Source of the DNA: Diaphorobacter caeni
GTDB taxonomy: Bacteria > Pseudomonadota > Gammaproteobacteria > Burkholderiales > Burkholderiaceae_C
Length of the DNA stretch: 64,000 nucleotides
Reading direction: 5' to 3'
Assembly (NCBI RefSeq): GCF_015354245.1
Contig: NZ_JADKYZ010000009.1
Span: 248,001 to 312,000 of the forward strand
The notes under the pieces: generated by a model
The model's input: the letters and a program-made list of their open reading frames with translations, nothing else
Databases searched by the model: none
Told to the model about the DNA's origin: nothing
Shown here: positions 7,486 to 14,259 of the stretch, in pieces
Layout: every line of letters begins with the position of its first letter
How positions within the stretch are numbered: the first letter of the stretch is position 1
Program-made: the position numbers and the translations under genes

Positions 7486-8895
7486 TCAGAGTTCTTTCGT
7501 GCGCTGCACGCGCACCTGACTGGTGGGCGCAGGCTCGTGGGCCGGCCAGTCGCAGAACCGTGTCTGCGTGCCGTGGTACATGAGATCGAGGTAGCCGGGT
7601 TCGCCGTCGCGCAGCTTGGCCACCGACGCCTTCGCGTAGTTCTGCCACTCGCTACCGAGATCCGGCTTGGCCTTGATCGGGCGGTGCACGAAGATCACGA
7701 TGTCGGCGTCCTGCTCGATCGAGCCGGAGTCGCGCAGGTCGGACAGCACCGGCATCTGATCGATGCGTTCCTCCACCTTGCGGTTGAGCTGCGCGAGCAG
7801 CAGGATCGGGCAGCCCAGCTCCTTGGCCAGGCTCTTGAGGCCGGTGGTCGCCTCCTCGAGCTGGTAGGCGCGGGACTGCTTGGAGTCGGTGCCGGACATG
7901 AGGCCGAGGTAGTCCACCACCAGCACGCCCAGCTTGCCGCGGCGGCGGCGCAGCGCTCGGGCCGATGCGCGCAGCTGGTTGATGTTCAGGCCGCTGCGGT
8001 CGTTGATCGAGATCGGTGCGCGCGAGATCTGGTCGGCGGCTTCGGTGAGGTACGGCCAGTCTTCGTCGGTCAGGCGCTCGCCGCGCTTGATGCGGCCAAG
8101 GTGGATCTGCGAGACCAGCGCCATGAGGCGCGCGAACACCTGACGCTTGGGCATCTCCATCGAAAACACGCCGATGGGCAGGCTCTGCGACAGCGCGATG
8201 TGCGCGGCAATCGACAGTCCCAATGCGCTCTTGCCCATGCCCGGGCGGGCGCCGATCACCACGAGCTCGCCCTCACGCAGGCCGCCGTCAAGGCGCGCAT
8301 CCAGATCGGCCAGGCCGGTGGGCGTGAAGTCTGGAACGGCTGTGCCACTGGCCTGCTCGTTGATGCGGTCGATCAGCACCTGCATGCCCTCGGCGGCTTC
8401 CTGCCAGTCATCATCCGCGCCGCGGCTGTCGAACAGCGAAGTCACCTTCGACGTGGCGGCCTCGAGCGTCTCGTCAAACGTGGCCTTGCGATTCTGTGCA
8501 ATCTCGATGATCTCGCCGCCCGCAGCCATGAGCGTGCGGCGCAGCGCCAATTCGCGCACCGTTTCCGCATAGCGGCGGATGTTGCCCGCGCTCGGCACAT
8601 ACTGCGTCAGCGCGTGCAGGTACTCCATGCCCCCGGCCGCGTCGATGCTGCCGTGACGCCGCAGCTCCTCGGACACCGTGATGACGTCCGCGGGCTTGCA
8701 GGCGTTGATCAGCGCCGCAGCGGCACCGAAGATGAGCTGGTGCGCGAGACGCGAGAAATCGCTCACCACCAGCAGGTCACCGACGCGATCCCAGTGGCTG
8801 TTGTCCAGCAGCAGGCCGCCGAGCAGCGATGATTCCGCAGGCACGCTGGCGATGTCCGCCGAAGCGACGGTGCCGGGCTCTTCGAAGTCGATCAT
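7486..8895 (-). CDS. dnaB: Replicative DNA helicase (DnaB family)
   Basis: 469 residues. The N-terminal DnaB domain is at about 10-120 (AESSLLGGLLLDNSHWDRVG). The RecA-like motor domain has Walker A GARPGMGKSALGLS, Walker B LGVLVVDYLGLMSG and a DnaB signature QLNRKVEER-SDLRDSGSIEQDAD. It unwinds DNA at the phage fork. The ATG at 8895 overlaps the loader gene's stop as ATGA. A DnaB-encoding phage with its own loader is common in Burkholderiales. Confidence 0.93.
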   Translation of the reverse strand: MIDFEEPGTVASADIASVPAESSLLGGLLLDNSHWDRVGDLLVVSDFSRLAHQLIFGAAAALINACKPADVITVSEELRRHGSIDAAGGMEYLHALTQYVPSAGNIRRYAETVRELALRRTLMAAGGEIIEIAQNRKATFDETLEAATSKVTSLFDSRGADDDWQEAAEGMQVLIDRINEQASGTAVPDFTPTGLADLDARLDGGLREGELVVIGARPGMGKSALGLSIAAHIALSQSLPIGVFSMEMPKRQVFARLMALVSQIHLGRIKRGERLTDEDWPYLTEAADQISRAPISINDRSGLNINQLRASARALRRRRGKLGVLVVDYLGLMSGTDSKQSRAYQLEEATTGLKSLAKELGCPILLLAQLNRKVEERIDQMPVLSDLRDSGSIEQDADIVIFVHRPIKAKPDLGSEWQNYAKASVAKLRDGEPGYLDLMYHGTQTRFCDWPAHEPAPTSQVRVQRTKEL

Positions 8896-9788
8896 GCCGC
8901 CACCTCCGTGCGCTCGATGACGTGCCGCAAGCCGCGTTCCGTGATCAGAAAATCGAGATCGCATTTCCAGTTCTGGTGCTCGGCACTGCGCGCGCCGCGG
9001 CCCATCAGGAAGTCGTTGTGCGTGGCCAACTCGAAGTATTCGCGGATCCAGGCGAGCGCCTCATCGGCGGTGGTAGCCCGACGCGCACCGCTCGGCTTCT
9101 TGCTGCGCAGGATCCAGTCCCACCACTTTTTCATCGCCTTTTTGCGACTGTCGCTGACCAGCTTCACTGCCGGCAAGTTCGGCAAAACGTCGTGGTAGAT
9201 CGCAACGATTTCATCGAACTCGCATTTCGGCACGGCGGCGGTCGGCGGCTTGGCCGCTGACGAAGCCGTAGGCTCTTTATCCTGCTCTTGTTCTTTCTCC
9301 TGTTCTTGCTCTTGTTCTTGTTCTTGGCTTCGAAGGGCCTTGCAAGGGGCTTGGGTAGCCCCTTCTTCACCCCTTCGATATTCAAGGTGAAATGCCGCCG
9401 CGTATCGGTCGAAGAACGCCCCCAGAAACGGGTTCTCGGAGAGCGCGTCGTAGTCCCTTTGAACCCCCTTCGTACGCAGGTCGTTGGCCTTGAGTTCAGG
9501 GGCAATCTGGTAGCTGGCCATCTCGTGCACCCAAACGAACTCTGATTCGGCGTCATAGGAGCAAAACCCGGCATCAATGCAGCTTTGAAGCCCCTTCGAA
9601 GCCCCTTCTTCACCAAGACCCGTCTCGTAGGCCATGTAGAGAATCGGCTGCGCGAACAGACCAAGCATGTTGGAGCTGGGCGAGGTCATCAGGTACATGG
9701 CCACAATAAGCCCCTCCGGAGACTTGCGAAGGGTCTTGAAGGTCTTGCCGTGCCACATGCGCGGGACCGCTTTTGCGTAATCACGCAT
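8892..9788 (-). CDS. Phage replication protein (O/helicase-loader type)
   Basis: 298 residues from the ATG at 9788, with AAAGGA upstream. The N-terminal 110 residues resemble phage replisome organisers (MRDYAKAVPRMWHGKTFKTL, then YLMTSPSSNMLGLF). The middle is a Glu/Gln repeat linker at about residues 155-172. The C-terminal domain (KAMKKWWDWILRS, LAWIREYFELATHNDFLMG) looks like a DnaB-loading/DnaT-like domain. Position directly before dnaB supports origin recognition and helicase loading. Confidence 0.75.
   Translation of the reverse strand: MRDYAKAVPRMWHGKTFKTLRKSPEGLIVAMYLMTSPSSNMLGLFAQPILYMAYETGLGEEGASKGLQSCIDAGFCSYDAESEFVWVHEMASYQIAPELKANDLRTKGVQRDYDALSENPFLGAFFDRYAAAFHLEYRRGEEGATQAPCKALRSQEQEQEQEQEKEQEQDKEPTASSAAKPPTAAVPKCEFDEIVAIYHDVLPNLPAVKLVSDSRKKAMKKWWDWILRSKKPSGARRATTADEALAWIREYFELATHNDFLMGRGARSAEHQNWKCDLDFLITERGLRHVIERTEVAA
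9281..9327. repeat. Short tandem low-complexity repeat (Glu-Gln coding)
   Basis: Imperfect 6-base units related to TGTTCT or TGCTCT repeat about eight times, coding an EQEQEQ-type linker in the replication protein. Units are multiples of three, so copy-number change would alter linker length but not frame. Confidence 0.75.
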
Positions 9789-10086
9789 GAGGCAGTCCTT
9801 TCTCTGCAGCGATACGTGCCTGCATCTCAAGGGACCGCCCCTTGATCAATTCGTACATGCGATCCTGGTGTCGGCGGGCTTCATATTCCTCGTGCTCGTC
9901 CTTTGTGGTGCTCCAGAGAGACATGTGCAGATGCATCCCTTCAATTTGGATGAGCAGCTCACGGTGAGCGTCGGAAATCGGTAGTGGAATGGCTGCTTCG
10001 CCAAAGTCCACAACGAAGACTTGCGTCAACTCCGAGCCTTGTTCGCCGGCGCGCCTAACGATGGCAGTTTCAACGGATGCACGCAT
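9781..10086 (-). CDS. Small phage protein of unknown function
   Basis: 101 residues from the ATG at 10086. It contains FVVDFGEAAIPLPISDAHRE and a charged helical C-terminus. It overlaps the replication gene by 8 bases and the 53-residue gene upstream by 1 base. No family is recognised. It is probably real because it fills the operon without gaps. Confidence 0.55.
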   Translation of the reverse strand: MRASVETAIVRRAGEQGSELTQVFVVDFGEAAIPLPISDAHRELLIQIEGMHLHMSLWSTTKDEHEEYEARRHQDRMYELIKGRSLEMQARIAAEKGLPHA

Positions 10087-10247
10087 CACACCACCTCGAG
10101 CGCCGCGTGGTACGCGTCGTAGAACACCTGCCACTGGTGCGTGCCGGGCTCATAGTGATTGGCTTCGTCGTGCGGGACGGCGTCAGCTGCGGCGGTCTGC
10201 GCGATCACGCACAGGGCTTCGTTGGTCAGTGGTCGGATGTCGTTCAT
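10086..10247 (-). CDS. 53-residue phage protein of unknown function
   Basis: Begins MNDIRPLTNEALCVIAQTAA and ends YDAYHAALEVV. The ATG at 10247 overlaps the CII-like gene's stop as ATGA, and its own stop shares a base with the next start. This tight coupling, together with a plausible composition, is the main support. No family is recognised. Confidence 0.55.
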   Translation of the reverse strand: MNDIRPLTNEALCVIAQTAAADAVPHDEANHYEPGTHQWQVFYDAYHAALEVV

Positions 10248-10627
10248 TTTTTGTTGGCTTTCAGTTGCGAGGTCACGGCCGCCAGCTCTTCCGCGAGGCG
10301 TTCGACCTTGTTAAGCAGGCGCGCTTCACGCGCCTCCGGGCTGTCCATGTACTTGGCGCACAGGTACTCGATGACGGCTGGCGCGTCACCTGTGGATTGA
10401 AGGAAGGCCTCAAGGTCATCGAGGTTGAAACGTTGGGTGTCACCCTCGGCAGGATTGAGCTTCCGGCTCAAAGTCGAAGGGTTCAGGTCCATGTCGGCCG
10501 CGATCACCTTGGCGCTCTTGGCCAGGGTTGGTGTGCGATGCGCGATGTAGCTGCGCAGCGTCGGCCAGCGTTCAGGCAGGGACGGCTCGAAGCTGAAGGT
10601 CATCTGAGTTGGGGCGACAGTCGTCAT
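10244..10627 (-). CDS. CII-like phage transcriptional regulator
   Basis: 127 residues. A helix-turn-helix lies at about residues 35-60 (SAKVIAADMDLNPSTLSRKL), followed by LDDLEAFLQSTGDAPAVIEY and a C-terminal coiled helix. It is the first gene after a strong terminator in the leftward operon, the position of cII in lambda. The ATG at 10627 has GGAAAGG 10 bases upstream; the ATG at 10636 is too close to it. A role in the lysis-lysogeny decision is inferred from layout and fold. Confidence 0.7.
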   Translation of the reverse strand: MTTVAPTQMTFSFEPSLPERWPTLRSYIAHRTPTLAKSAKVIAADMDLNPSTLSRKLNPAEGDTQRFNLDDLEAFLQSTGDAPAVIEYLCAKYMDSPEAREARLLNKVERLAEELAAVTSQLKANKK

Positions 10628-10666
10628 GCTTCGCATACCTTTCCGACGCGCCGCACTTGAGAGATA

Positions 10667-10680
10667 TCAAGCGATGTCAA
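10667..10680 (-). promoter_or_regulatory. TTGA-N6-TTGA direct repeat, possible CII-type site
   Basis: On the minus strand TTGACATCGCTTGA gives two TTGA half-sites 10 bases apart. Lambda CII binds TTGC-N6-TTGC, the same spacing. It lies just upstream of the CII-like gene. The orientation differs from lambda PRE, so it may instead be an autoregulatory or promoter element. Confidence 0.3.
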
Positions 10681-10760
10681 GTCGTCATGGCATCTGTTGC
10701 CATATCCCAAGCAGGCAAAAAAATTAAATTTCGTCGAATGGAAATCAACGAAACCCACGA

Positions 10761-10791
10761 AAGAAAAGCGCCCAGACCCGAAGGCCCGGGC
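10761..10791 (-). terminator. Intrinsic terminator upstream of the CII-like gene
   Basis: On the minus strand a 22-base hairpin has a 9-bp stem (two G-T wobbles) and a TTCG tetraloop, GCCCGGGCC-TTCG-GGTCTGGGC, followed by GCTTTTCTTTC. It would stop leftward transcripts after the Cro-like and 63-residue genes and before the CII-like and replication genes, the place of lambda tR1. Confidence 0.75.
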
Positions 10792-10909
10792 AAAAGCTGC
10801 AGCGCCGACTACAACGCTGCGAGCGAGGGGTACGAATGGGACGACTGGGTGCTGGTCGTGACCACGCGGCGATGCGTGGCGTGGCGAGACCGTGCAGACG
10901 AAGGAGCGA

Positions 10910-11101
10910 TCAGGCATGCGTGCACTCCTCGCGTTGTGGCGCGGGTGTCGGTCGAAATGCACGCAGTGCTTCTCGCAAAGCCTCGTTCGTCGGAAGAGCG
11001 ATGACAGCGCCGCCGGAAAGATTCGGCCACGGCGTGCGCGGCAGAACAGCCGAGCCCTCCGGCTCGCTCGGATCGGGGCGCCTGAGCTGCTGGTCAGCCA
11101 T
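10910..11101 (-). CDS. 63-residue phage protein of unknown function
   Basis: Begins MADQQLRRPDPSEPEGSAVL and ends PAPQREECTHA. The start at 11101 has an excellent GGAGGT 5 bases upstream, the best ribosome site in this part of the operon. It lies between the Cro-like gene and the terminator, so it would be an immediate-early product. No family is recognised. Confidence 0.55.
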   Translation of the reverse strand: MADQQLRRPDPSEPEGSAVLPRTPWPNLSGGAVIALPTNEALREALRAFRPTPAPQREECTHA

Positions 11102-11184
11102 GGGTGACCTCCGCGCAAAAGGTGCCCGCTACCTCCCGGGGCACAATGGCTGTTCCCCAACAACCAACCCCGAGAGGAGCGGAC

Positions 11185-11436
11185 ATGACGCAAGAACTGA
11201 TCGATTCGCTGGATGGACGTGTGCAGGCCTTGTCGATGGCATTGGCTTCAATCATCAGAACACTCCCATCCGTCAACGCTGCGCAGGCCGCATTGCACTT
11301 GAAGGTCGACCACGAAGAATTGCTGAAAGAAGAACAGCAAGACCCACTCCCAGAACACAACAAGCGCTCGCGCGACGTGATCGTGAATGGGTACTTGGAA
11401 TTGCTCTCTGCTCAATCTTCAGCACAGCGCTTCTAA
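11185..11436 (+). CDS. 83-residue protein of unknown function, antisense to the early leftward operon
   Basis: Begins MTQELIDSLDGRVQALSMAL. It is mostly helical and acidic, with a GAGAGGAG ribosome site 4 bases before the ATG at 11185. It lies between the Cro-like and 63-residue genes but on the other strand. If real, it is expressed independently of the lytic promoter. The ribosome site and coding-like composition favour a real gene. Confidence 0.55.
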   Translation: MTQELIDSLDGRVQALSMALASIIRTLPSVNAAQAALHLKVDHEELLKEEQQDPLPEHNKRSRDVIVNGYLELLSAQSSAQRF

Positions 11437-11492
11437 GCTGTTTGCTTAGACGTACGTCGGCTTCATTGAGGTGCGTCGTGGATGACTTCGAG

Positions 11493-11747
11493 TCAGCCAT
11501 GACTCGCCTCCTCTTCCGTGGGCTCAGTTTGAGTGAGCTTGGGCAACGAGGCGGAGCCATAGACGTGATCAAACCCAATCACAAGGCCGAGGGTCCCTGC
11601 GAAATCAATCAGACGCCGAGCCATTTCTGATGGCATCGCCTGACCACGCTCGTAATGACCTACGTTTGCTTGCGTGCAGCCAAGGCCGTCGGCCATCGCC
11701 TGCTGCGTGATGCCGAGACGCACTCGGATGACTTTTAGGTTGTGCAT
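11493..11747 (-). CDS. cro: Cro-like repressor
   Basis: 84 residues from the ATG at 11747. It is a compact HTH_3-type protein: VRLGITQQAMADGLGCTQ, then ANVGHYERGQAMPSEMARRL. It is the first gene of the leftward lytic operon, divergent from the CI-like gene, so it is the expected Cro. The -10 element ends only 6 bases before the ATG and no Shine-Dalgarno is visible, so the mRNA is probably leaderless or nearly so. A TTG two codons upstream is an alternative start. Confidence 0.82.
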   Translation of the reverse strand: MHNLKVIRVRLGITQQAMADGLGCTQANVGHYERGQAMPSEMARRLIDFAGTLGLVIGFDHVYGSASLPKLTQTEPTEEEASHG

Positions 11748-11752
11748 GCGCA

Positions 11753-11813
11753 ATTATTAGTTGCGCTTGTTTTTATGTCAATACCGCCGCTTGTTGCTGG
11801 AGCTGCACTTGTT
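11753..11813. promoter_or_regulatory. CI/Cro operator region with three direct repeats
   Basis: On the minus strand the element AACAAGCGC and close variants (AACAAGCGG, AACAAGTGC) recur at 11763-11771, 11787-11795 and 11805-11813. The elements overlap the divergent promoters of the Cro-like and CI-like genes. The block is repeated in inverted orientation at 13908-13951, where 20 bases (11753-11772 against 13932-13951) are identical. This is the expected layout of repressor operators. Confidence 0.75.
11754..11781 (-). promoter_or_regulatory. Leftward lytic promoter (sigma70)
   Basis: On the minus strand a -35 TTGACA (11776-11781) and a -10 TAATAA (11754-11759) are separated by 16 bases. The predicted start of transcription falls at or next to the Cro-like ATG (11747). 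Operator repeats overlap both hexamers. Confidence 0.72.
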
Positions 11814-11830
11814 TATTAGTCTCGCTAGTT

Positions 11831-12604
11831 ATGAATGATCCAAAGCGTGCTGTTCTGACTGATGAGAATCGCGAGGAGTCCAAGCGCCTTCGAGCAATTT
11901 GGGACGAACGCCATCCCCGTCTCAGTCAGGCCGAATTTGGCGAAATGTATGAAATCGGAAGCCAGGCTGCAGTAGGTCACTTCCTCAATGGACACTCCGC
12001 CATCAGCTTGAAGGCTGCCAAAGGTTTCGCGCGAGGTCTGGGTTGTGACATTGCTTCGTTCAGCGAGCGCCTTGCTCGCCAAGCATCGGAAATCGCCTCG
12101 TTTACTCAATCCATAGCCCCGGCTCCAGTTGGTGTTCCTGTCTCACCTCGTGATCATCCACCCGAGGGATATGTGCGCTTGGAACATCTATCTCCACGAC
12201 CTTCAATGGGGCCAGGGAACGCCGTAGGCGAGCCGATCCACATCGTCCGCCACTTGGACGTCTTGGAAAGCTGGGTTCGCCAAAAAGTAGGCAGTGCAGA
12301 TTACGACCGAGTCAAGATTCTCACGGGTTGCGGACAGAGCATGCAGCCCACCATTCAGGACAACGATCTTGTTTTTGTCGACATCAGCGAAAGAACAATC
12401 GACATCCCGGGTATTTACGTGATTGACGTCCATGGGCGATTCCTTCTGAAACGCGCACTGATCCTGTCTGATGGAACTCTGGTGCTCAAGAGCGATAACC
12501 GTGATGAGTTCCCAGATGAGGAGCGCATTGACCTTCGCCGCTATGCCGACACCGTCAACGTCGCTGGTCGCGTCAAGGCATGGTGGACGCTCCGCCAAGG
12601 TTAG
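11831..12604 (+). CDS. CI-type repressor with S24 self-cleavage domain
   Basis: 257 residues. The N-terminal HTH domain is at about 22-75 (RLSQAEFGEMYEIGSQAAVG, then HFLNGHSAISLKAAKGFARG). A linker follows, then a LexA/S24 peptidase domain with catalytic Ser170 in GQSMQP and Lys207 in FLLKRAL. It should hold both lytic promoters off and be cleaved when RecA is activated. A candidate promoter TTGTTG-N16-TTATTA (11791-11818) would give a leader of only a few bases, as for lambda PRM. No Shine-Dalgarno is seen before the ATG. Confidence 0.9.
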   Translation: MNDPKRAVLTDENREESKRLRAIWDERHPRLSQAEFGEMYEIGSQAAVGHFLNGHSAISLKAAKGFARGLGCDIASFSERLARQASEIASFTQSIAPAPVGVPVSPRDHPPEGYVRLEHLSPRPSMGPGNAVGEPIHIVRHLDVLESWVRQKVGSADYDRVKILTGCGQSMQPTIQDNDLVFVDISERTIDIPGIYVIDVHGRFLLKRALILSDGTLVLKSDNRDEFPDEERIDLRRYADTVNVAGRVKAWWTLRQG

Positions 12605-12619
12605 AACTCAGAAGACTCA

Positions 12620-12913
12620 GTGTTATCGAAAAAATTGGCGTTCAACGTGATCCCCAGCCTCCGAATCGAAAAGGTCGACTCCAGCGAATACCACGGCCGG
12701 ATCCTCGACGGTCGGGAGCTGCTTGGCGAGGTCTACCAGCCGACCATCGCGGACGTGATCGGCGAGGCGGCCAAGCTCTACCAGCCCGCACCCCAGGCCT
12801 TCAACATCTACTACGGCCCAGTGAGTGTGGGCACGATCATTCGCGACCGCATGATGTACGACGCTGAGACCTATGCGCATCGGCTGGTGGTGCTGGAAGC
12901 ACTGCTGGCCTGA
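12620..12913 (+). CDS. 97-residue protein of unknown function, lysogenic operon
   Basis: GTG start at 12620, 16 bases after the CI stop. It contains RIEKVDSSEYHGRILDGREL and FNIYYGPVSVGTIIRDRMMY. No family is recognised. Same strand and close spacing put it in the CI transcript, so it is likely made in the lysogen. An in-frame TTG downstream is an alternative start. Confidence 0.55.
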   Translation: MLSKKLAFNVIPSLRIEKVDSSEYHGRILDGRELLGEVYQPTIADVIGEAAKLYQPAPQAFNIYYGPVSVGTIIRDRMMYDAETYAHRLVVLEALLA

Positions 12914-12924
12914 ATCGAGTCGTT

Positions 12925-13308
12925 GTGCCTGAAGTAGCGACGCCAATCGCCGATTTCAAAGATCTGATTTTGCAATGGGCACGCTGCAGAGATGAAGTGA
13001 AACGGGCATGGATTTTTGGGAGTTATGCCTACGGGACTCCATGCCCCGGCAGCGATCTAGACGTCGCAATAGAGATTTCGCCATCAGCGATCGATCACTG
13101 GGGAATTTTCACCTTCTGGATGCGTCATGGGTCGCGACTCGAAGAGGATCTAAGAAACCGGTTTCGAGCTCACTGGCCGATGCTGGAAGTGAATCTGGAG
13201 TTGTTCCATCGCTACTACGGGAAGATTGCCTATTCCGCCATTTGTCAGCGGCGGCTTGCACCTGTCTATAGGCAGCCAAAATCTCTGGATCGTTCGCGTA
13301 GCCAATAG
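12925..13308 (+). CDS. Minimal nucleotidyltransferase domain protein
   Basis: 127 residues from GTG 12925. The fold signature is clear: WIFGSYAYGTPCPGSDLDVA (GSx3G...SDLD), the metal-binding pair of pol-beta-type nucleotidyltransferases, with a third acidic position later (MLEVNLELF) and a family-typical LAPVYR end. Such proteins transfer nucleotides to proteins, RNA or small molecules and are often antitoxins (MNT) or defence parts. No HEPN partner is visible. It is co-directional with CI, so a lysogenic cargo or superinfection-immunity role is possible. Confidence 0.7.
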   Translation: MPEVATPIADFKDLILQWARCRDEVKRAWIFGSYAYGTPCPGSDLDVAIEISPSAIDHWGIFTFWMRHGSRLEEDLRNRFRAHWPMLEVNLELFHRYYGKIAYSAICQRRLAPVYRQPKSLDRSRSQ

Positions 13309-13429
13309 GCAACTCGCCATTCTTAAGTTTGACTTCGAAGCTATGGAACCAGCCATGCCGCTCCACGCACACTCGAATGCGTGTAGAGCAGCTGAAGACT
13401 TTCACTGTCACCTTTGCCATGACGCTCAT
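13109..13429 (-). CDS. 106-residue protein next to a LexA box, possible SOS-induced gene
   Basis: Begins MSVMAKVTVKVFSCSTRIRV, with a compact N-terminal domain through about residue 68 (IGYANDPEILAAYRQVQAAA). The ATG at 13429 has AGAGG 7 bases upstream, and a LexA-type box lies 31 bases further. The 3' part overlaps the opposing nucleotidyltransferase gene by 200 bases, so the last third may not be meaningful or the gene may be shorter in ancestry. No family is recognised. Confidence 0.5.
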   Translation of the reverse strand: MSVMAKVTVKVFSCSTRIRVCVERHGWFHSFEVKLKNGELPIGYANDPEILAAYRQVQAAADKWRNRQSSRSSDGTTPDSLPASASELETGFLDPLRVATHDASRR

Positions 13430-13459
13430 CGATAAACCTCTAGAATGTTGCGAAAAATA

Positions 13460-13475
13460 CTGTACATACAAACAG
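13460..13475. promoter_or_regulatory. LexA-type SOS box
   Basis: CTGTACATACAAACAG matches the LexA pattern CTGT-N8-ACAG within an AT-rich context. It lies between divergent genes starting at 13429 (minus) and 13525 (plus) and could control either. Lysogen SOS control of a small prophage gene is known in other phages. Confidence 0.6.
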
Positions 13476-13524
13476 TCTTTTGCGATACTCACCACTGTTT
13501 ATTTATCCAGTTCAGGAGTGAGTC

Positions 13525-13818
13525 ATGTCTTCAATCAGCGCCACACTTCGTGATGCCCCCAACAAGATGTCCGCCGAAGGAATCTCGGCGGCCGAGATGA
13601 AGTTCACCAACATCCTCGCCAAACAGTTCCACTCTTCAGACCAGATGGCGCGTGCGCACAAGGCCTACCAGGAAGCCGTCGAGGGTGACGTTGCGCTTTC
13701 CACCACGGCGCAGCAGCTTGCAAAGTCCTTCGCCGATGCATACGCGAAGGCAACCCAGATCGCCCTCGGCGGCTATCGCCCGACTGAAGAGACGCACTTC
13801 GACGTCCGCTTGGCCTAA
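13525..13818 (+). CDS. 97-residue phage protein of unknown function
   Basis: Begins MSSISATLRDAPNKMSAEGI. It is helical, with an AGGAG ribosome site 7 bases before the ATG. A strong terminator follows 30 bases after the stop, so the gene is probably monocistronic. It lies to the right of the LexA-type box and could be SOS-controlled. No family is recognised. Confidence 0.6.
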   Translation: MSSISATLRDAPNKMSAEGISAAEMKFTNILAKQFHSSDQMARAHKAYQEAVEGDVALSTTAQQLAKSFADAYAKATQIALGGYRPTEETHFDVRLA

Positions 13819-13847
13819 TTTTTTGTTTCTTCTTCGCAGCCCTCTTT

Positions 13848-13872
13848 GCCGCCCGTCGAGGCGGCTTTTTTT
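13848..13872 (+). terminator. Intrinsic terminator after the 97-residue gene
   Basis: GCCGCC (13848-13853), loop CGTCGA, GGCGGC (13860-13865), then seven T. It separates the monocistronic gene from the rightward lytic promoter. Confidence 0.85.
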
Positions 13873-13907
13873 CGCCTCATGAGCGCTCGAAAAAACTTCA
13901 CTCAAAT

Positions 13908-13951
13908 AACAAGCGCCGCTATTGACTATTTAAACAAGCGCAACTAATAAT
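13908..13951 (+). promoter_or_regulatory. Rightward lytic promoter with CI/Cro operators
   Basis: A -35 TTGACT (13922-13927) and a -10 TAATAA (13945-13950) are separated by 17 bases. Operator elements AACAAGCGC occur at 13908-13916 and 13933-13941. The block is the inverted counterpart of the leftward control region, with 20 identical bases at 13932-13951. Transcription would start near 13957 and read the whole operon to the integrase. Confidence 0.75.
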
Positions 13952-14028
13952 ACATCCAACGCAGCACACAGCGTTGGTCAACCAGAAATCCCTCCGGTTG
14001 GCCCCGAGCCCAACCAGGAGAAGGTTTC

Positions 14029-14259
14029 ATGCAAAACGAAGTGGTGGAGAGAGCCGAGAGCGCCCAAGCGCCTCGCGTCGAACCGTCGTTCAACGACGAC
14101 GACGTTTACGTCTTCGACGTGGAGACCTGCACGGTCATCGCCAGTTACGGCGCATCGAGTGCAACGGCTCAAGCTGCGCGGCGCCATGGCGTGCCGGTCA
14201 AGGCCGGCCAGTCTTGGGTGAAGGGCCGCACAGCCCGCTCGCTGGGGTTGCTGCAATGA
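14029..14259 (+). CDS. 76-residue phage protein, first gene of rightward operon
   Basis: Begins MQNEVVERAESAQAPRVEPS and has a compact C-terminal half (ATAQAARRHGVPVKAGQSWV). A strong AGGAGAAGG ribosome site precedes the ATG. It overlaps the Arc-like gene as ATGA. No family is recognised; position makes it immediate-early. Confidence 0.65.
   Translation: MQNEVVERAESAQAPRVEPSFNDDDVYVFDVETCTVIASYGASSATAQAARRHGVPVKAGQSWVKGRTARSLGLLQ

Larger units (their letters stand above)
10628..10909. other. Intergenic: terminator, direct repeats, no convincing gene
   Basis: Between the CII-like gene and the 63-residue gene. It holds an intrinsic terminator (10761-10791), a TCAA-N6-TCAA repeat (10667-10680; TTGA-N6-TTGA on the minus strand) and an inverted repeat ATGGCA-N5-TGCCAT. 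Long open frames exist on both strands, but their translations look like shadow (Arg/Ser-rich, no start signals). Confidence 0.55.

Noticed and set aside
9281-9327. CRISPR-like repeat array
   Set aside because: Units are 6 bases and lie inside a coding sequence as a Glu-Gln linker; there are no spacers. No CRISPR array was seen in the window.
10624-11193. 189-codon minus-strand frame and its 97-codon sub-frame ending at the CII-like start
   Set aside because: It crosses the terminator hairpin and AT-rich control sequence; composition is not coding-like, despite the overlap with the next start.
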